Source: Congregibacter brevis (GTDB taxonomy: Bacteria; Pseudomonadota; Gammaproteobacteria; Pseudomonadales; Halieaceae). Taken from it: a stretch of 64,000 nucleotides of DNA. The stretch's first letter is position 1; the number at the start of each line of letters is the position of its first letter. Shown here piece by piece: positions 36,650 through 45,204 of this stretch. Under the pieces are notes generated by a model, which searched no databases, was not told the origin of the DNA, and saw only the letters and a program-made list of their open reading frames with translations. The translations under genes and the position numbers were made by a program. The stretch spans positions 1,054,001 through 1,118,000 of the forward strand of contig NZ_CP136865.1 in the NCBI RefSeq assembly GCF_045689245.1, in the 5' to 3' direction.

Positions 36650-37299
36650 CAACGGGCGTTCGATTTTTTGGGCTTGCTCTCATTCTAATGTCTCTGGCAC
36701 TTCTTTATCCCGGTATTACCCAGCCAGTTTTAACCCTCAGCGGAGAACTCGAGAAGTCCGAGCTCGCGGACTTTGGTATAGACCTTATTGCGGGCGAGGG
36801 CGGTAATAGCCAGACCCGTGACATGCTCAATGCCATGGCACGCATGATGGGCTTGGATCAGATTGAGGGCCGCGTCGAGGCCTATCGAAGCACAAGATCG
36901 ATCTTGGGTATGTCCGAGGAACTCGCTAGCAACGGCAATCTTCTGGTCGCCGTGATGATCGTCAGCTTTAGCGTGGTGATTCCTGTCTTAAAGCTGCTGT
37001 TTCAAGCCTGCGCCCTATTGTTACCCGCAAACTCCGCAAGGCGATTGTTGAAGCTGAATGCGGCTTTGGGAAAATGGTCGATGGCGGACGTGTTTGTCAT
37101 GGCGATGCTCATTGCCTTTATGGCAGGGAGAGCATCGAATCACGTGGGTGAGTTGTTGATTATGGATGCGCAGCTGGAACAGGGCTTCTGGTTCTTTCTG
37201 GCCTACTGTCTGTTTGCTATCGCCGCGGGCGGGCTCCTCAATTTTGTCGCTGCCAGGCAATCCGCTTCCGAGGAGCTACCCAAACAAAACCTGATCTGA
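36646..37299 (+). CDS. Paraquat-inducible protein A-like membrane protein
   Basis: 217-residue inner-membrane protein of the PqiA (PF04403) type, with an N-terminal helix (residues about 6-24), a soluble loop (30-90), then three helices (about 95-120, 145-165, 175-200). It lacks the zinc-ribbon cysteines of full PqiA proteins and has a single membrane unit. LLFQACALLLPANSARRLLKLNAALGKWSMADVFV... is the conserved region. The start overlaps the SLC13 stop (ATGA), so coupled expression is likely. PqiA proteins take part in envelope lipid transport with MCE proteins; none is nearby. Confidence 0.82.
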   Translation: MTTGVRFFGLALILMSLALLYPGITQPVLTLSGELEKSELADFGIDLIAGEGGNSQTRDMLNAMARMMGLDQIEGRVEAYRSTRSILGMSEELASNGNLLVAVMIVSFSVVIPVLKLLFQACALLLPANSARRLLKLNAALGKWSMADVFVMAMLIAFMAGRASNHVGELLIMDAQLEQGFWFFLAYCLFAIAAGGLLNFVAARQSASEELPKQNLI

Positions 37300-37309
37300 T
37301 AGAGGGATG

Positions 37310-37338
37310 GCTGGCTGTTGGTTCCAGAATCAGCCAGC
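37310..37338. terminator. Weak dyad at the 3' end of convergent genes
   Basis: GCTGGCTG and CAGCCAGC form an 8-bp stem around a 13-base loop between the PqiA-like gene and the DUF2855 gene. No T-run follows on either strand. Confidence 0.3.
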
Positions 37339-38421
37339 GCGCATAGATACGGTGTAACCTTCAGCAGGGGAGGCCTCCCCTCGAAGCACCTTCAAAAAAG
37401 CCTCTTGAGCGGCAGTATCGCCGTCAAAATGCCGGATTTTCAGCCAGTCATCAGCAAAGCGCCGGAAGTTTACAAAGCTTGTTGCGATGCGTTTTTCCAT
37501 TTCGCTGGCACCCCATTCCTTGCTGCGCTTTGCGGCCTGCGCTGGAGCAAAAAATAGTTCTGGTTGGGGGCCCGGCAGTGTTTCGCCAGCTCCCATGGGG
37601 CCATCCTGATGTGTTGCACCAACGAGACAAGCGTAACGAAGTTCATCGCCGTAGTGGCTATGCAAAGCCATGTTGACGGTGCGGTCACCCGCCATATCGA
37701 CACTCACGGCGGATAGCTTTGGCATATCGCCAATTTCGTCATAGGTAAAGACGGTATCGTAGCAACCGAGCTCCTCGCAAAACGCCTTGTTGCGCGAAGA
37801 GGTGAGGCCGACACTGCGTAAAGCTCCCCGTGCCTGCACCGCGTGTGCCAGAGCTATTGAGGTTTTACTGGAAGCGCTGGTTATCAGGCAGTCTTTCGCC
37901 GCGTAAAAGTCGTTATCAAACAGGGCGTCTTCACACAGCCAAGAAGTCAGATAGAGGCCACGAAGAAGGCTGTCCTGCTCCTCCCGCGAGGTTTCATAAA
38001 CAGGGTTTTTCGAAGCCCGCTGAAACTGCGCATAGATGGGAGCGAGACCTTCGCGATGCCCCGATACGTCGCAAAAGTTGTACTCATTGCATAGGCCTGC
38101 ATTGATAAGCAGATGTGTCGACATGGGGAAAAATCCCCAAACCCGCTCGCCAGTTTTTACATCAGCGTGCTCACTTTTCACGACAGTGGCATAACCCATC
38201 GCCGGTACGCGACCCCAGGCCTCGTCATCGGTAGGGAAAAAACGCCAGTACCCCAACAGATCGCCCACATGACAGTAGCTGATGTTGTTGGCGGTTAGCG
38301 CAAAGCGATCCACTTCCAGTAAGACCTGCCCGGCCTCCAAAGCGTCGGGGAGGGTGGTTTCGACGACGCGCAGCATGTCAAAGGCATCGCGTCGGGTTTC
38401 CAGTGTTAGTTGGCTTGTCAT
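37330..38421 (-). CDS. DUF2855 family protein (MDR-like fold)
   Basis: 363-residue protein of the DUF2855 family. The N-terminal half resembles the GroES-like part of medium-chain dehydrogenases (GQVLLEVDRFALTANN, WGFFPMSTHLL), and a nucleotide-binding half follows (SASSKTSIALAHAV). The classic zinc ligands and GxGxxG are not evident. Function is not established. It begins 6 bases after the peroxiredoxin stop, so the two are probably one transcript, which hints at redox or electrophile stress; that is inference. Confidence 0.82.
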   Translation of the reverse strand: MTSQLTLETRRDAFDMLRVVETTLPDALEAGQVLLEVDRFALTANNISYCHVGDLLGYWRFFPTDDEAWGRVPAMGYATVVKSEHADVKTGERVWGFFPMSTHLLINAGLCNEYNFCDVSGHREGLAPIYAQFQRASKNPVYETSREEQDSLLRGLYLTSWLCEDALFDNDFYAAKDCLITSASSKTSIALAHAVQARGALRSVGLTSSRNKAFCEELGCYDTVFTYDEIGDMPKLSAVSVDMAGDRTVNMALHSHYGDELRYACLVGATHQDGPMGAGETLPGPQPELFFAPAQAAKRSKEWGASEMEKRIATSFVNFRRFADDWLKIRHFDGDTAAQEAFLKVLRGEASPAEGYTVSMRAG

Positions 38422-38427
38422 GGCAGA

Positions 38428-38907
38428 TCAGAGCGCCGCCATGATGCTTTCTGCAGCGCTGACGTCAACGCCGGCTCCTGGTTCAACATTGAGGGTAGTT
38501 ACCGTCCCGTCATCGACAATCATGGCGTAGCGTTGGCTGCGCAACCCCATGCCAAATCCCCGGCCATCCAGTTCAAGGTCGAGGGCCTTAGTGAAGTCGC
38601 CATTTCCGTCGGCGAGCATCATGATGTGCTCCGCATTTTGTGCTTTGCCCCATGCATCCATTACAAAAGCGTCGTTAACGGACAGGCAGGCGATGGTATC
38701 TACGCCGGCGGCCAGGATCTTGTCTGCATTAACCACATATCCGGGAAGGTGGGTCATGGAGCACCCGGGAGTAAACGCGCCTGGCACAGCAAACAAGACA
38801 ACTTTCTTGCCGCTGAACAGCTCATCTGTGCTTACGGGAGTCGGGCCGTTTTCGCCCATAACCTGAAGCTTGCCTGAGGGGATCTTGTCGCCAACAGAAA
38901 TACTCAT
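38428..38907 (-). CDS. Peroxiredoxin, Prx5/hybrid type
   Basis: 159-residue thiol peroxidase of the Prx5 class that reduces hydrogen and alkyl peroxides, usually with glutaredoxin or glutathione. The peroxidatic Cys49 is in PGAFTPGCSMTHLP. No glutaredoxin domain is fused. AAGGAGAG precedes the ATG by 6 bases. The DUF2855 gene follows. gshA lies elsewhere in the window, consistent with a glutathione economy. Confidence 0.92.
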   Translation of the reverse strand: MSISVGDKIPSGKLQVMGENGPTPVSTDELFSGKKVVLFAVPGAFTPGCSMTHLPGYVVNADKILAAGVDTIACLSVNDAFVMDAWGKAQNAEHIMMLADGNGDFTKALDLELDGRGFGMGLRSQRYAMIVDDGTVTTLNVEPGAGVDVSAAESIMAAL

Positions 38908-38970
38908 CTTTAACTCTCCTTGCCTAAAAAAATGTGGTGGCCGATTCTGCCTATCAAGCCGTCCAACTGT

Positions 38971-39630
38971 CTACTGCTCTGAAGCATCCATCATGCCGTC
39001 AAAAATAAACTCGCACTCTCGGTAGAAGTCCATTTGTTCTTCACCCAGATAGGGCGCAATCATTGTCATCAGTTGTAGCACACCCTGATGAATACAGCGT
39101 TGGGCATCACTTTGGTCGTGGAGGAGCCGGTCATAGCTGAGCCAGTAAGTGAGTTGGAGCGTCATGTTCTCTACCAACGCATCCATTTGTACTTTGCTCA
39201 AGGTGGTTTGCGAATGCTCAAACAAGCTGCTGATAATGGCTTTGAGAGCGGCGCGTTTCGCCGCGAGAATACGCCGAAAGCCACGCACTAGAGTCGGGTA
39301 GCGCCGCATGAGATCGTCAAGATTATGGTAGAGAAACCGGTACTGATATAGCTCTTCGAGCACCACGTAGAGGTAATACCAGTTGTCTTCGAGATGACCC
39401 TTGTGCTCGTGTAGTGGCTGTTCGACCGGTGCGTTCAGCGTTTGCGTTAGCGCCAGTTGGAACTGCTCAAAGAGCTCTGCAATGATCTGATCTTTACCCT
39501 TGAAGTGGTAATAGAGATTCCCGGGACTGATATCCAGCTCTCCCGCAATATCAAGGGTAGTCGCGTGCGCCTCGCCCTCTTCGTTAAACAGACGAAGACT
39601 GGTATCGAGAATACGATCCCGGGTTTTCAC
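38971..39630 (-). CDS. phaD: PhaD-like TetR family regulator
   Basis: 219-residue TetR-family transcription factor. The DNA-binding HTH is at about 20-45 (TLDIAGELDISPGNLYYHFKGK). The N-terminus MKTRDRIL..LFNEEGE and the core WYYLYVVLEELYQYRFLYHNLDDL closely resemble Pseudomonas PhaD, an activator of PHA granule genes that senses a PHA intermediate. The start is GTG 17 bases after the stop of the PhaF-like gene, so both may share a transcript. No PHA synthase lies in the window. The symbol rests on similarity remembered from the family, not on a search. Confidence 0.75.
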   Translation of the reverse strand: MKTRDRILDTSLRLFNEEGEAHATTLDIAGELDISPGNLYYHFKGKDQIIAELFEQFQLALTQTLNAPVEQPLHEHKGHLEDNWYYLYVVLEELYQYRFLYHNLDDLMRRYPTLVRGFRRILAAKRAALKAIISSLFEHSQTTLSKVQMDALVENMTLQLTYWLSYDRLLHDQSDAQRCIHQGVLQLMTMIAPYLGEEQMDFYRECEFIFDGMMDASEQ

Positions 39631-39647
39631 CGTTTTTCAGGCGCGGA

Positions 39648-40160
39648 TTAGTTGGTTTTTCGTCGAGCCGGCGTTTTTTTTGCGGCTTGGGGCTTTTTAG
39701 CGGCGGGCCGCTTTTTTGCCGGTGACTTTTTGGCCCGCGCAGGAGCCTTTTTCTTCTTCGCGGGAGCTTTTCTGGCCGTTTTTACCGTGCCACTGCTGCT
39801 CAATGCGTCCGTGAGGGCGTCAACTCGATTGGCTAAGCGGTCAATCTTCTCATGAAGAGCTAGCAGGTCTTCGCCGCGCGCCGGGCGCTGCAAATTAAAG
39901 TTCTCACGCACGCGGTTGATACGGTCTTCCACGGAGTGGCGAGCCGCAGAGCCCGCCTCTATGGCGTCTCTCGCCTCGTCTTCCAGCGCCGCTCCGGCCT
40001 TGACCAGCTCACGAAACAGCTTGGGGGGCTCAACGCCAGCTTTTTCAAGCCGGCCCTGGGCTTCGTCAACCGCTCGGCCGTAGGCGCCGACGCCTGCTAA
40101 CCAGATGTTTTTCGCGATCTCGCCTGCTTTGTCGGTAACTTTGTTCTTATCGTCTGCCAT
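39648..40160 (-). CDS. phaF: PhaF/PhaI-type phasin with histone H1-like tail
   Basis: 170-residue polyhydroxyalkanoate granule-associated protein. Residues 1-105 match the PhaI/PhaF phasin family (AKNIWLAGVGAYGRAVDEAQ), followed by a short leucine-rich coiled coil (LLALHEKIDRLANRVDALTDAL). The C-terminal 50 residues are an Ala/Lys/Pro-rich tail of repeated AKK and PAKK units, like histone H1 and PhaF, which binds DNA and helps partition granules. GAGGAAAC precedes the ATG. The PhaD-like regulator follows immediately. Confidence 0.88.
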   Translation of the reverse strand: MADDKNKVTDKAGEIAKNIWLAGVGAYGRAVDEAQGRLEKAGVEPPKLFRELVKAGAALEDEARDAIEAGSAARHSVEDRINRVRENFNLQRPARGEDLLALHEKIDRLANRVDALTDALSSSGTVKTARKAPAKKKKAPARAKKSPAKKRPAAKKPQAAKKTPARRKTN

Positions 40161-40330
40161 CGTGTTTCCTCTGCACTAGTGCCTCTTTTCCGCGGCAGAT
40201 GTCTCCGCTAGCGAAACGCCGCCAAGAATCAAAAGGCGCGTAAAGCTGAAGGAGCGGGCGGTTTCTGGGCATTATTCGAATCTGCGGTCGCAGTCTAGCA
40301 GACAGATATTTCTGAGCGGGACAAAGAGGC

Positions 40331-40365
40331 AAAAAAAAGGGGGTCACAATGTGACCCCCAAAAAA
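40331..40365 (-). terminator. Terminator after the second phasin gene
   Basis: A perfect 9-bp stem, GGGGGTCAC / GTGACCCCC, with a 3-base loop. A-runs flank both sides, so it can act on both strands; on the minus strand it ends in eight T residues, stopping the phasin transcript before the phaF-like gene. Confidence 0.88.
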
Positions 40366-40400
40366 TCCCCAGGTCGGGGACAGTGAACCCGTTAGGGCAA

Positions 40401-40853
40401 TTAGGCAGCGGCTTTAAAGCCAACAGATCCTTTGAGCTCAGCGAAACGTGCGCGAGCTTTTTCCAGCTGTGCTTCGAGCTTTGCACGATCCAGAGCGGCA
40501 ACTTCCAGCTTGGGCAGATCGATATCGTCGATAGCTGTCTTAGCTTGCTTTTCAACCTTCTGGCCACGCTTGACCATATCGGCATACAGCTTGTCAGCTT
40601 TCTTGCGACGTGCAGTAAGTTCAGTTTCTACAGTCTTGATCTGGCCTTGGAACTGATCGAATGCCATGCCGTAGAAGCCAAGGCTTGCAAGGAACGCGTT
40701 ACGGCTTGCTTCAGTCATACGACCCTGCAGGCTAACGGTCTTCTTTGCGGCAGTTTTGCGAGCTGCAGTTGCTTTACGAGCCACAGGCTTGCGCTTGGCA
40801 GTAGTTTTGGCAGTAGTCTTGCGCTTGGGTGCTGCTTTTTTGGCTTCAGCCAT
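40401..40853 (-). CDS. Phasin family protein with N-terminal lysine-rich tail
   Basis: 150-residue protein. Residues 2-45 are a histone H1-like tail of Lys, Ala, Arg and Thr (AKKAAPKRKTTAK...). Residues 50-150 are helical and coiled-coil like, with NAFLASLGFYGMAFDQFQGQ resembling the phasin core, and it ends GSVGFKAAA. The tail is therefore at the opposite end from PhaF. AGGAG lies 8 bases before this ATG; a second ATG three codons upstream is less well placed. It is separated from phaF by a strong terminator and so is its own unit. It is likely to coat PHA granules or condense DNA; this is inference. Confidence 0.8.
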   Translation of the reverse strand: MAEAKKAAPKRKTTAKTTAKRKPVARKATAARKTAAKKTVSLQGRMTEASRNAFLASLGFYGMAFDQFQGQIKTVETELTARRKKADKLYADMVKRGQKVEKQAKTAIDDIDLPKLEVAALDRAKLEAQLEKARARFAELKGSVGFKAAA

Positions 40854-41233
40854 GATATTCACTCCTAGAATTCAAATTTTGTTGTCAAAATGGTGCAATC
40901 AGTTTTTGTTGATGTAGGCGCCGCTTTCGTGCGTCGACCTACTTCTTGTCAAGCCTGCATCGCCATCCGGGGGCAGAAGCAGGGAGAATGACTGGAATCA
41001 TGATCTCTCTCCTGTTTGGCCAGCATCGCATCATTGCGCTACTGGACGGTGTCGGCCTTATTGGACTTTCTCTCTGGCGTGGCACTGACTGCTCACATCT
41101 CCAGTGAGGAGGACTTTAGGGAAAATAATTAGAACAAACATACTAATCTCAGCCACGAAATTGTGACTTTCTGCACAAAGGCGGTTAAGCCGGCATTAGC
41201 GACTGTTTTAGAGCTGGAAGAGGGGCCTGGTGG
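40854..41233. other. Gene-free region upstream of the phasin gene
   Basis: About 380 bases between the phasin start and the pckA terminator. It presumably holds the phasin promoter and leader. A TTGACA-like element is readable on the minus strand just before the ribosome site but without a fitting -10. A 40-codon frame at 40988-41110 (plus) is too weak to call. Confidence 0.5.
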
Positions 41234-41259
41234 CAAAACGGGTGCCGAAGCACCCGTTT
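41232..41259 (-). terminator. Terminator of pckA
   Basis: AAACGGGTGC and GCACCCGTTT form a perfect 10-bp stem. On the minus strand the loop is TTCG, a very stable tetraloop, and TTTTGCC follows the stem. It lies about 25 bases after the pckA stop. Confidence 0.85.
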
Positions 41260-41284
41260 GAGGAACTGCAATGGATAGCAGACC

Positions 41285-42847
41285 TTAGCTCTGAGGCTTG
41301 GGTCCTGCGTCTACAATAGAAGTTCCGGCGTCAAACTTGACAATGTTGTCCTGAAAAAGCGTCGCAAGCTTATTGGCCTGCTCGTCGTAGGCGGCAGTGT
41401 CGCCCCAATTGTCGCGGGGATTAACGAACTGAGCGTCAACGCCGGGTATTTCCGTTGGGAAGTCGAGGTTGAGAATGTCGAGATGTCCGCGTGGTGCGTC
41501 CAACAGTGCGCCACTCTCTGCAGCACTTATCACGGCGCGAGTGACGGGTATCGGGAATCGAGACCCTGATCCTCCGGCTGCGCCCGAGCCACCGGTCCAA
41601 CCGGTATTGACTAGATAGACCTGGCTATCGAACTCTTCGATGCGCTTCATTAGCAGCTCTGCATAATCACTCGCAGGTCGAGGCATGAAAGGCGCACCAA
41701 AACACGTAGAGAAAGTGGGGTGAATTCCCGCTTCAGCGCCCACTTCGGTAGAGCCGACACGAGCTGTATAGCCGCTGAGGAAGTGAAAAGCGGCGGCTTC
41801 TTTGGACAAAATAGAGATCGGCGGCAAGACGCCAGAAACGTCACAGGTCAGAAAGATCACGCACTTAGGCTCTCCGGCGGAATTAGCTTCGATACGCTTT
41901 GGTACATGAACCAGCGGGTAGCAGCAGCGACCGTTTTCGGTCAGGCTGGTATCGTCGTAATCAGCGTGACGGTTCTCGTCTACGACGACATTCTCAACGA
42001 TGGCACCAAATTTGATGGCGTCCCAAATAATCGGCTCATTCTTTTGGCTGAGATTGATGGTCTTGGCGTAACACCCGCCTTCGATGTTAAAGACTGAGCC
42101 GCGCGTCCAGCCATGCTCGTCGTCGCCGATGAGGTAGCGATTGGGGTCGGCGGACAGCGTTGTCTTGCCCGTTCCTGATAAGCCAAAGAATAGTGTGGTA
42201 TCCCCATCGTCTCCGACATTGGCAGAGCAGTGCATGCTCATAACGTCTTTTTCGGGCAGTAGGAAGTTCTGCACAGAGAACACGGACTTCTTCATTTCTC
42301 CGCCGTAACGCATGCCTGCTATCAGAATGCGCCGTTGGGCAAAATTCACGATTACCGTGGCTTCTGATGCAGTGCCATCGCGGTCAGGGTCACAAACGAA
42401 CTCTGGCGCGTTCATTACAGACCATTCGGGTTTTCTGCCGGGATTGTATTCCTCAGGCTTAATAAACATGTTGCGCCCAAAGAGTCCGTGCCATGCCCAC
42501 TGCGTGGTGACCTGCAATGGCAGATAGTGATCGCTGTGGGCACCCACGTGGAGGTGCGACACAAAGCGATCACGCTCGCTGAGATAGCTTTCGACACGCT
42601 CCCAAAGAGCATCAAATTTGTCGGCATCAAAGGGGCGGTTGACGCTGCCCCAATCAACCGCGTCTTCGCAACTGGGCTCACGCACAATAAAGCGATCGCC
42701 GGGAGAACGGCCTGTGCGCTTACCCGTAGTTACCAGAAGGGCTCCGGTATCAGTGAGGGTGCCTTCACCGCGGCGCAAAGCTTCTTCAATAAAGTCGGCG
42801 GGTTGCAGGTCGATGTATTCCCGCGGGGTAGAGTTGCTGGCGCTCAT
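41285..42847 (-). CDS. pckA: Phosphoenolpyruvate carboxykinase (ATP)
   Basis: Converts oxaloacetate to PEP with ATP, the first step of gluconeogenesis; cytoplasmic. From this ATG (AGGA 9 bases upstream) it has 520 residues, as expected. Seen are the substrate block TGKRTGRSPGDRFIVREP, the P-loop FGLSGTGKTTLSADP, and the metal/kinase motif near it. The frame is open for 55 codons farther upstream without homology. hslO lies upstream on the same strand; hslO-pckA adjacency is also seen in E. coli. The intervening 178 bases suggest a separate promoter. Confidence 0.96.
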   Translation of the reverse strand: MSASNSTPREYIDLQPADFIEEALRRGEGTLTDTGALLVTTGKRTGRSPGDRFIVREPSCEDAVDWGSVNRPFDADKFDALWERVESYLSERDRFVSHLHVGAHSDHYLPLQVTTQWAWHGLFGRNMFIKPEEYNPGRKPEWSVMNAPEFVCDPDRDGTASEATVIVNFAQRRILIAGMRYGGEMKKSVFSVQNFLLPEKDVMSMHCSANVGDDGDTTLFFGLSGTGKTTLSADPNRYLIGDDEHGWTRGSVFNIEGGCYAKTINLSQKNEPIIWDAIKFGAIVENVVVDENRHADYDDTSLTENGRCCYPLVHVPKRIEANSAGEPKCVIFLTCDVSGVLPPISILSKEAAAFHFLSGYTARVGSTEVGAEAGIHPTFSTCFGAPFMPRPASDYAELLMKRIEEFDSQVYLVNTGWTGGSGAAGGSGSRFPIPVTRAVISAAESGALLDAPRGHLDILNLDFPTEIPGVDAQFVNPRDNWGDTAAYDEQANKLATLFQDNIVKFDAGTSIVDAGPKPQS

Positions 42848-42960
42848 GCAGAGTGGTCCTGTGTTGCCATGTCGGAGCGTTGGACTGCGCGCTGGTGCTT
42901 TCGAAGGTATTCGACGATGAAAGGCATGCAGGCTGGAAGTGTTACCGCTCATTTTGGGGG

Positions 42961-42973
42961 CGCCATTATGGCG
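42961..42973. promoter_or_regulatory. Possible operator upstream of pckA
   Basis: CGCCATTATGGCG is a perfect dyad about one central base, 114 bases before the pckA ATG. It may be a regulator site, but the binder is unknown and the match may be chance. Confidence 0.25.
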
Positions 42974-43025
42974 AATAGCTTGGTGATTGTGAACCGGGCG
43001 AAAGTGCGCCAATTCTCACTTTTAT

Positions 43026-43925
43026 TCAGTGGATTGGCGCGTTGTCACCAGAGCCAAGAAGGCCTCTCAGATCGCTCTCCCGGAACATATATCGCTGGTT
43101 GCAGAACTCACAGTCCATGGTGACCGCTCCCTGCTCAGCAATGATGTCACGGATTTCTTCTTCGCCGAGGGTGGCAAGGGCCGCAAAGGTCCTGTCCTGG
43201 CTGCAACTACAGCGAAAACGCACGGCTTCGAGGTCGAAGAGACGGATAACCTCTTCGTGATAAAGACGATGCAAAAGCGTGGCGTCACCTAACTGAATAA
43301 GCTCCTCGGGGCTGAGGGTCGCCGCGAGCATGCAGGCGCGATCCCATTGCTCTTCGCGGGCCGCGGCATTGGGCTCAAGCTGCGGCGGGAGCTGTTGAAG
43401 CAGCAGGCCCGCTGCACGTGAACCGTCGCTGCTCAGTTGAAGGCGGGTTTGGAGTTGCTCCGATTGACTGAAGTAGCTGTCAAGGCTGCTGGCCAGAGAG
43501 CCGCCCGTAAGGGGGACGATGCCCTGATATTGCTTTCCCCGTTCAGGGGTGATGGTAAGGACGAGTTGGCCGCCACCTAATAGCGCGTCGAAGCTTTCAG
43601 AGGTGGCGGCTTCAGCGCCCCGGGCAATGGCGCGAACCGTGAGTTCGCTGCTGCACTCAGCCATGATCAAGGGAATCTCTCGATCGCTGCGTGCCTGAAC
43701 CGTCAGGCTTCCTCTGAATTTGAGCGTGCTCGCCAGTAATACGGACGCGACCAGGAACTCCCCTAGCAAGCGGCTAACTCCCGGAGGATAGCTATGAATC
43801 TCGCTGACATCGGTAATCACCTGATCCAGGTGGACGATCTCGCCGCGTAAGTCCATTTTTTCAAAAAGAAAGCGGCGTTTGCCATCGGCGTGGCGGATGG
43901 CAGAAATTTCAGTAGGAATTGTCAT
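43026..43925 (-). CDS. hslO: Redox-regulated chaperone Hsp33
   Basis: Cytoplasmic holdase switched on by oxidation. The 299-residue protein ends with the zinc centre: the CxC of RCSCSQDR and the CxxC of CEFCNQRYMF, near residues 235-270. The core IRLFDLEAVRF and GGSLASSLDSYFSQSEQ blocks are typical. The ATG is clear. It lies upstream of pckA and divergent from the EamA permease. Confidence 0.96.
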   Translation of the reverse strand: MTIPTEISAIRHADGKRRFLFEKMDLRGEIVHLDQVITDVSEIHSYPPGVSRLLGEFLVASVLLASTLKFRGSLTVQARSDREIPLIMAECSSELTVRAIARGAEAATSESFDALLGGGQLVLTITPERGKQYQGIVPLTGGSLASSLDSYFSQSEQLQTRLQLSSDGSRAAGLLLQQLPPQLEPNAAAREEQWDRACMLAATLSPEELIQLGDATLLHRLYHEEVIRLFDLEAVRFRCSCSQDRTFAALATLGEEEIRDIIAEQGAVTMDCEFCNQRYMFRESDLRGLLGSGDNAPIH

Positions 43926-44015
43926 ATTGCGTAGTATAAAAGCATAGTGGGGTGCGGCTGAAATCCCGTGCTAGCATGCTGCGCCATTCTTTAAGCTCAT
44001 CGCTAGTTTTTGCGC

Positions 44016-44891
44016 ATGCAAACCACACTTTTATACGCAGTGACGGTCGTAATCTGGGGTACTAGCTGGTTTGCTATCAAATACCAGTTAGGCCTTGTGG
44101 ATCCTCTCGTGTCTATTGCCCACCGGATGGCGCTAGCGGCAGCATTTTGCGCACTGCTCACACAGTTCACTCAGGGGTTTGTGCGACTCAATCTACGCAA
44201 TCATCTAAGGATCTTCTTTCAAGGGCTCTGCCTTTTTTCCTGTAACTACTTATTGATCTATACCGCGACCGCCGATCTGTCGTCGGGCCTGATTGCGGTT
44301 GTTTTTTCGACAATGGTGGCCCTCAACGCCCTCGGTGGAGCGCTCTTTTTAAACATGCCTCTGCGTGCCCCTGTCGTTATCGGCGGTCTACTCGGCTTGC
44401 TCGGCATGGCAGCTTTGTTTTATCCGGAACTGGAAGCTCTCAGCCTTTCCGATCCGCGTTTGCAGGCGCTGTTGCTGTGTTTTCTCGGCACGCTTTTCGC
44501 CTCCGCCGGTAATCTGGTTGCCGCGGGGAGTCTGCGACAGGGTCTTCCCGTACTCACCTGCAATACCTGGGGCATGTTTTATGGAGCCTGCACCTTGTAT
44601 GTCGCGGCGCTTGTTTTAGATGTTCCGATTACGGTTGATTTAAGTCGTGAGTATCTAAGTTCGCTGGCGTATCTGGCGTTCTTTGCAACAGTGCTAGCCT
44701 TTTGGGCTTACGTTTCGCTCATCGGCCGAATTGGTCCCGATCGCGCCGCATACACAACATTACTCTTTCCTATCGTCGCGCTTGTGGTTTCCAGCTTTCT
44801 TGAGAGCTACGCCTGGACGCTCTGGTCTGCTGGGGGGCTTTTTCTAGTGTTGGCCGGCAATTGGCTGGCCATGCGCGGTGTGCGCAGCTGA
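44016..44891 (+). CDS. EamA/DMT family permease
   Basis: 291-residue inner-membrane transporter of the drug/metabolite superfamily with ten predicted helices in two EamA halves (about 5-135 and 150-290). The pattern VIWGTSWFAIKYQLG at the start and the end of the second half AYTTLLFPIVALVVSSFL are characteristic. Substrates in the family include amino acids and metabolites; this one is unknown. The ATG is two codons after a TTG in the same frame and has no good Shine-Dalgarno. The PHA granule-region gene follows after about 40 bases. Confidence 0.87.
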   Translation: MQTTLLYAVTVVIWGTSWFAIKYQLGLVDPLVSIAHRMALAAAFCALLTQFTQGFVRLNLRNHLRIFFQGLCLFSCNYLLIYTATADLSSGLIAVVFSTMVALNALGGALFLNMPLRAPVVIGGLLGLLGMAALFYPELEALSLSDPRLQALLLCFLGTLFASAGNLVAAGSLRQGLPVLTCNTWGMFYGACTLYVAALVLDVPITVDLSREYLSSLAYLAFFATVLAFWAYVSLIGRIGPDRAAYTTLLFPIVALVVSSFLESYAWTLWSAGGLFLVLAGNWLAMRGVRS

Positions 44892-44915
44892 CCTATACTG
44901 CTTCGACACTATAAT
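44888..44915 (+). promoter_or_regulatory. Candidate promoter for the PHA granule-region gene
   Basis: CTGACC (44888-44893) and a perfect TATAAT (44910-44915) are 16 bases apart. The transcript would start close to the GTG at 44929, giving a very short leader. The -35 overlaps the stop of the permease gene. Confidence 0.4.
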
Positions 44916-44928
44916 GAGGTAGGCCGGC

Positions 44929-45204
44929 GTGGCAGGATTTCAGATTCGAAAACCACATAGCATGGACAAAGCTGAGCTTCGGGAAGCTGCGGAAACCCTG
45001 GCTAAGCAGTTAGAAGGCACTCACGGCGTACGCGCCCGTTGGGACGGTGACTCTGTGCGGATTAAAGGTGCTGGCGTTGACGGCAAGCTGACGCTTTCGG
45101 ATGCGGATGTTCTGGTGAGTGTTGAGTTGGGTCTTATGGCCTCTGCGTTCAAAGGGCCTCTTCGCAATGAAGTGCAGCGCTTCCTTGACGAGTATGTGTC
45201 TTAG
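44929..45204 (+). CDS. Polyhydroxyalkanoic acid system family protein (PHA_gran_rgn)
   Basis: 91-residue protein matching the small PHA granule-region family (TIGR02610): IRKPHSMDKAELREAAETLAKQLE, then a beta-rich half RARWDGDSVRIKGAGVDGKLTLSD and LMASAFKGPLRNEVQRFLDEY. Such genes are usually found with PHA synthesis genes; function is not established. The start is GTG. With the PhaD-like regulator and two phasins within 6 kb it supports PHA storage in this organism. The 3' end overlaps the convergent methyltransferase gene by 4 bases. Confidence 0.85.
   Translation: MAGFQIRKPHSMDKAELREAAETLAKQLEGTHGVRARWDGDSVRIKGAGVDGKLTLSDADVLVSVELGLMASAFKGPLRNEVQRFLDEYVS

Noticed and set aside
40988..41110. 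40-codon plus-strand frame between the phasin gene and pckA
   Set aside because: No recognisable protein and the purine-rich stretch is too close to the ATG; likely non-coding leader of the phasin gene.
42848..43012. 55-codon upstream extension of pckA
   Set aside because: No PEPCK similarity, and the internal ATG has AGGA at good spacing.
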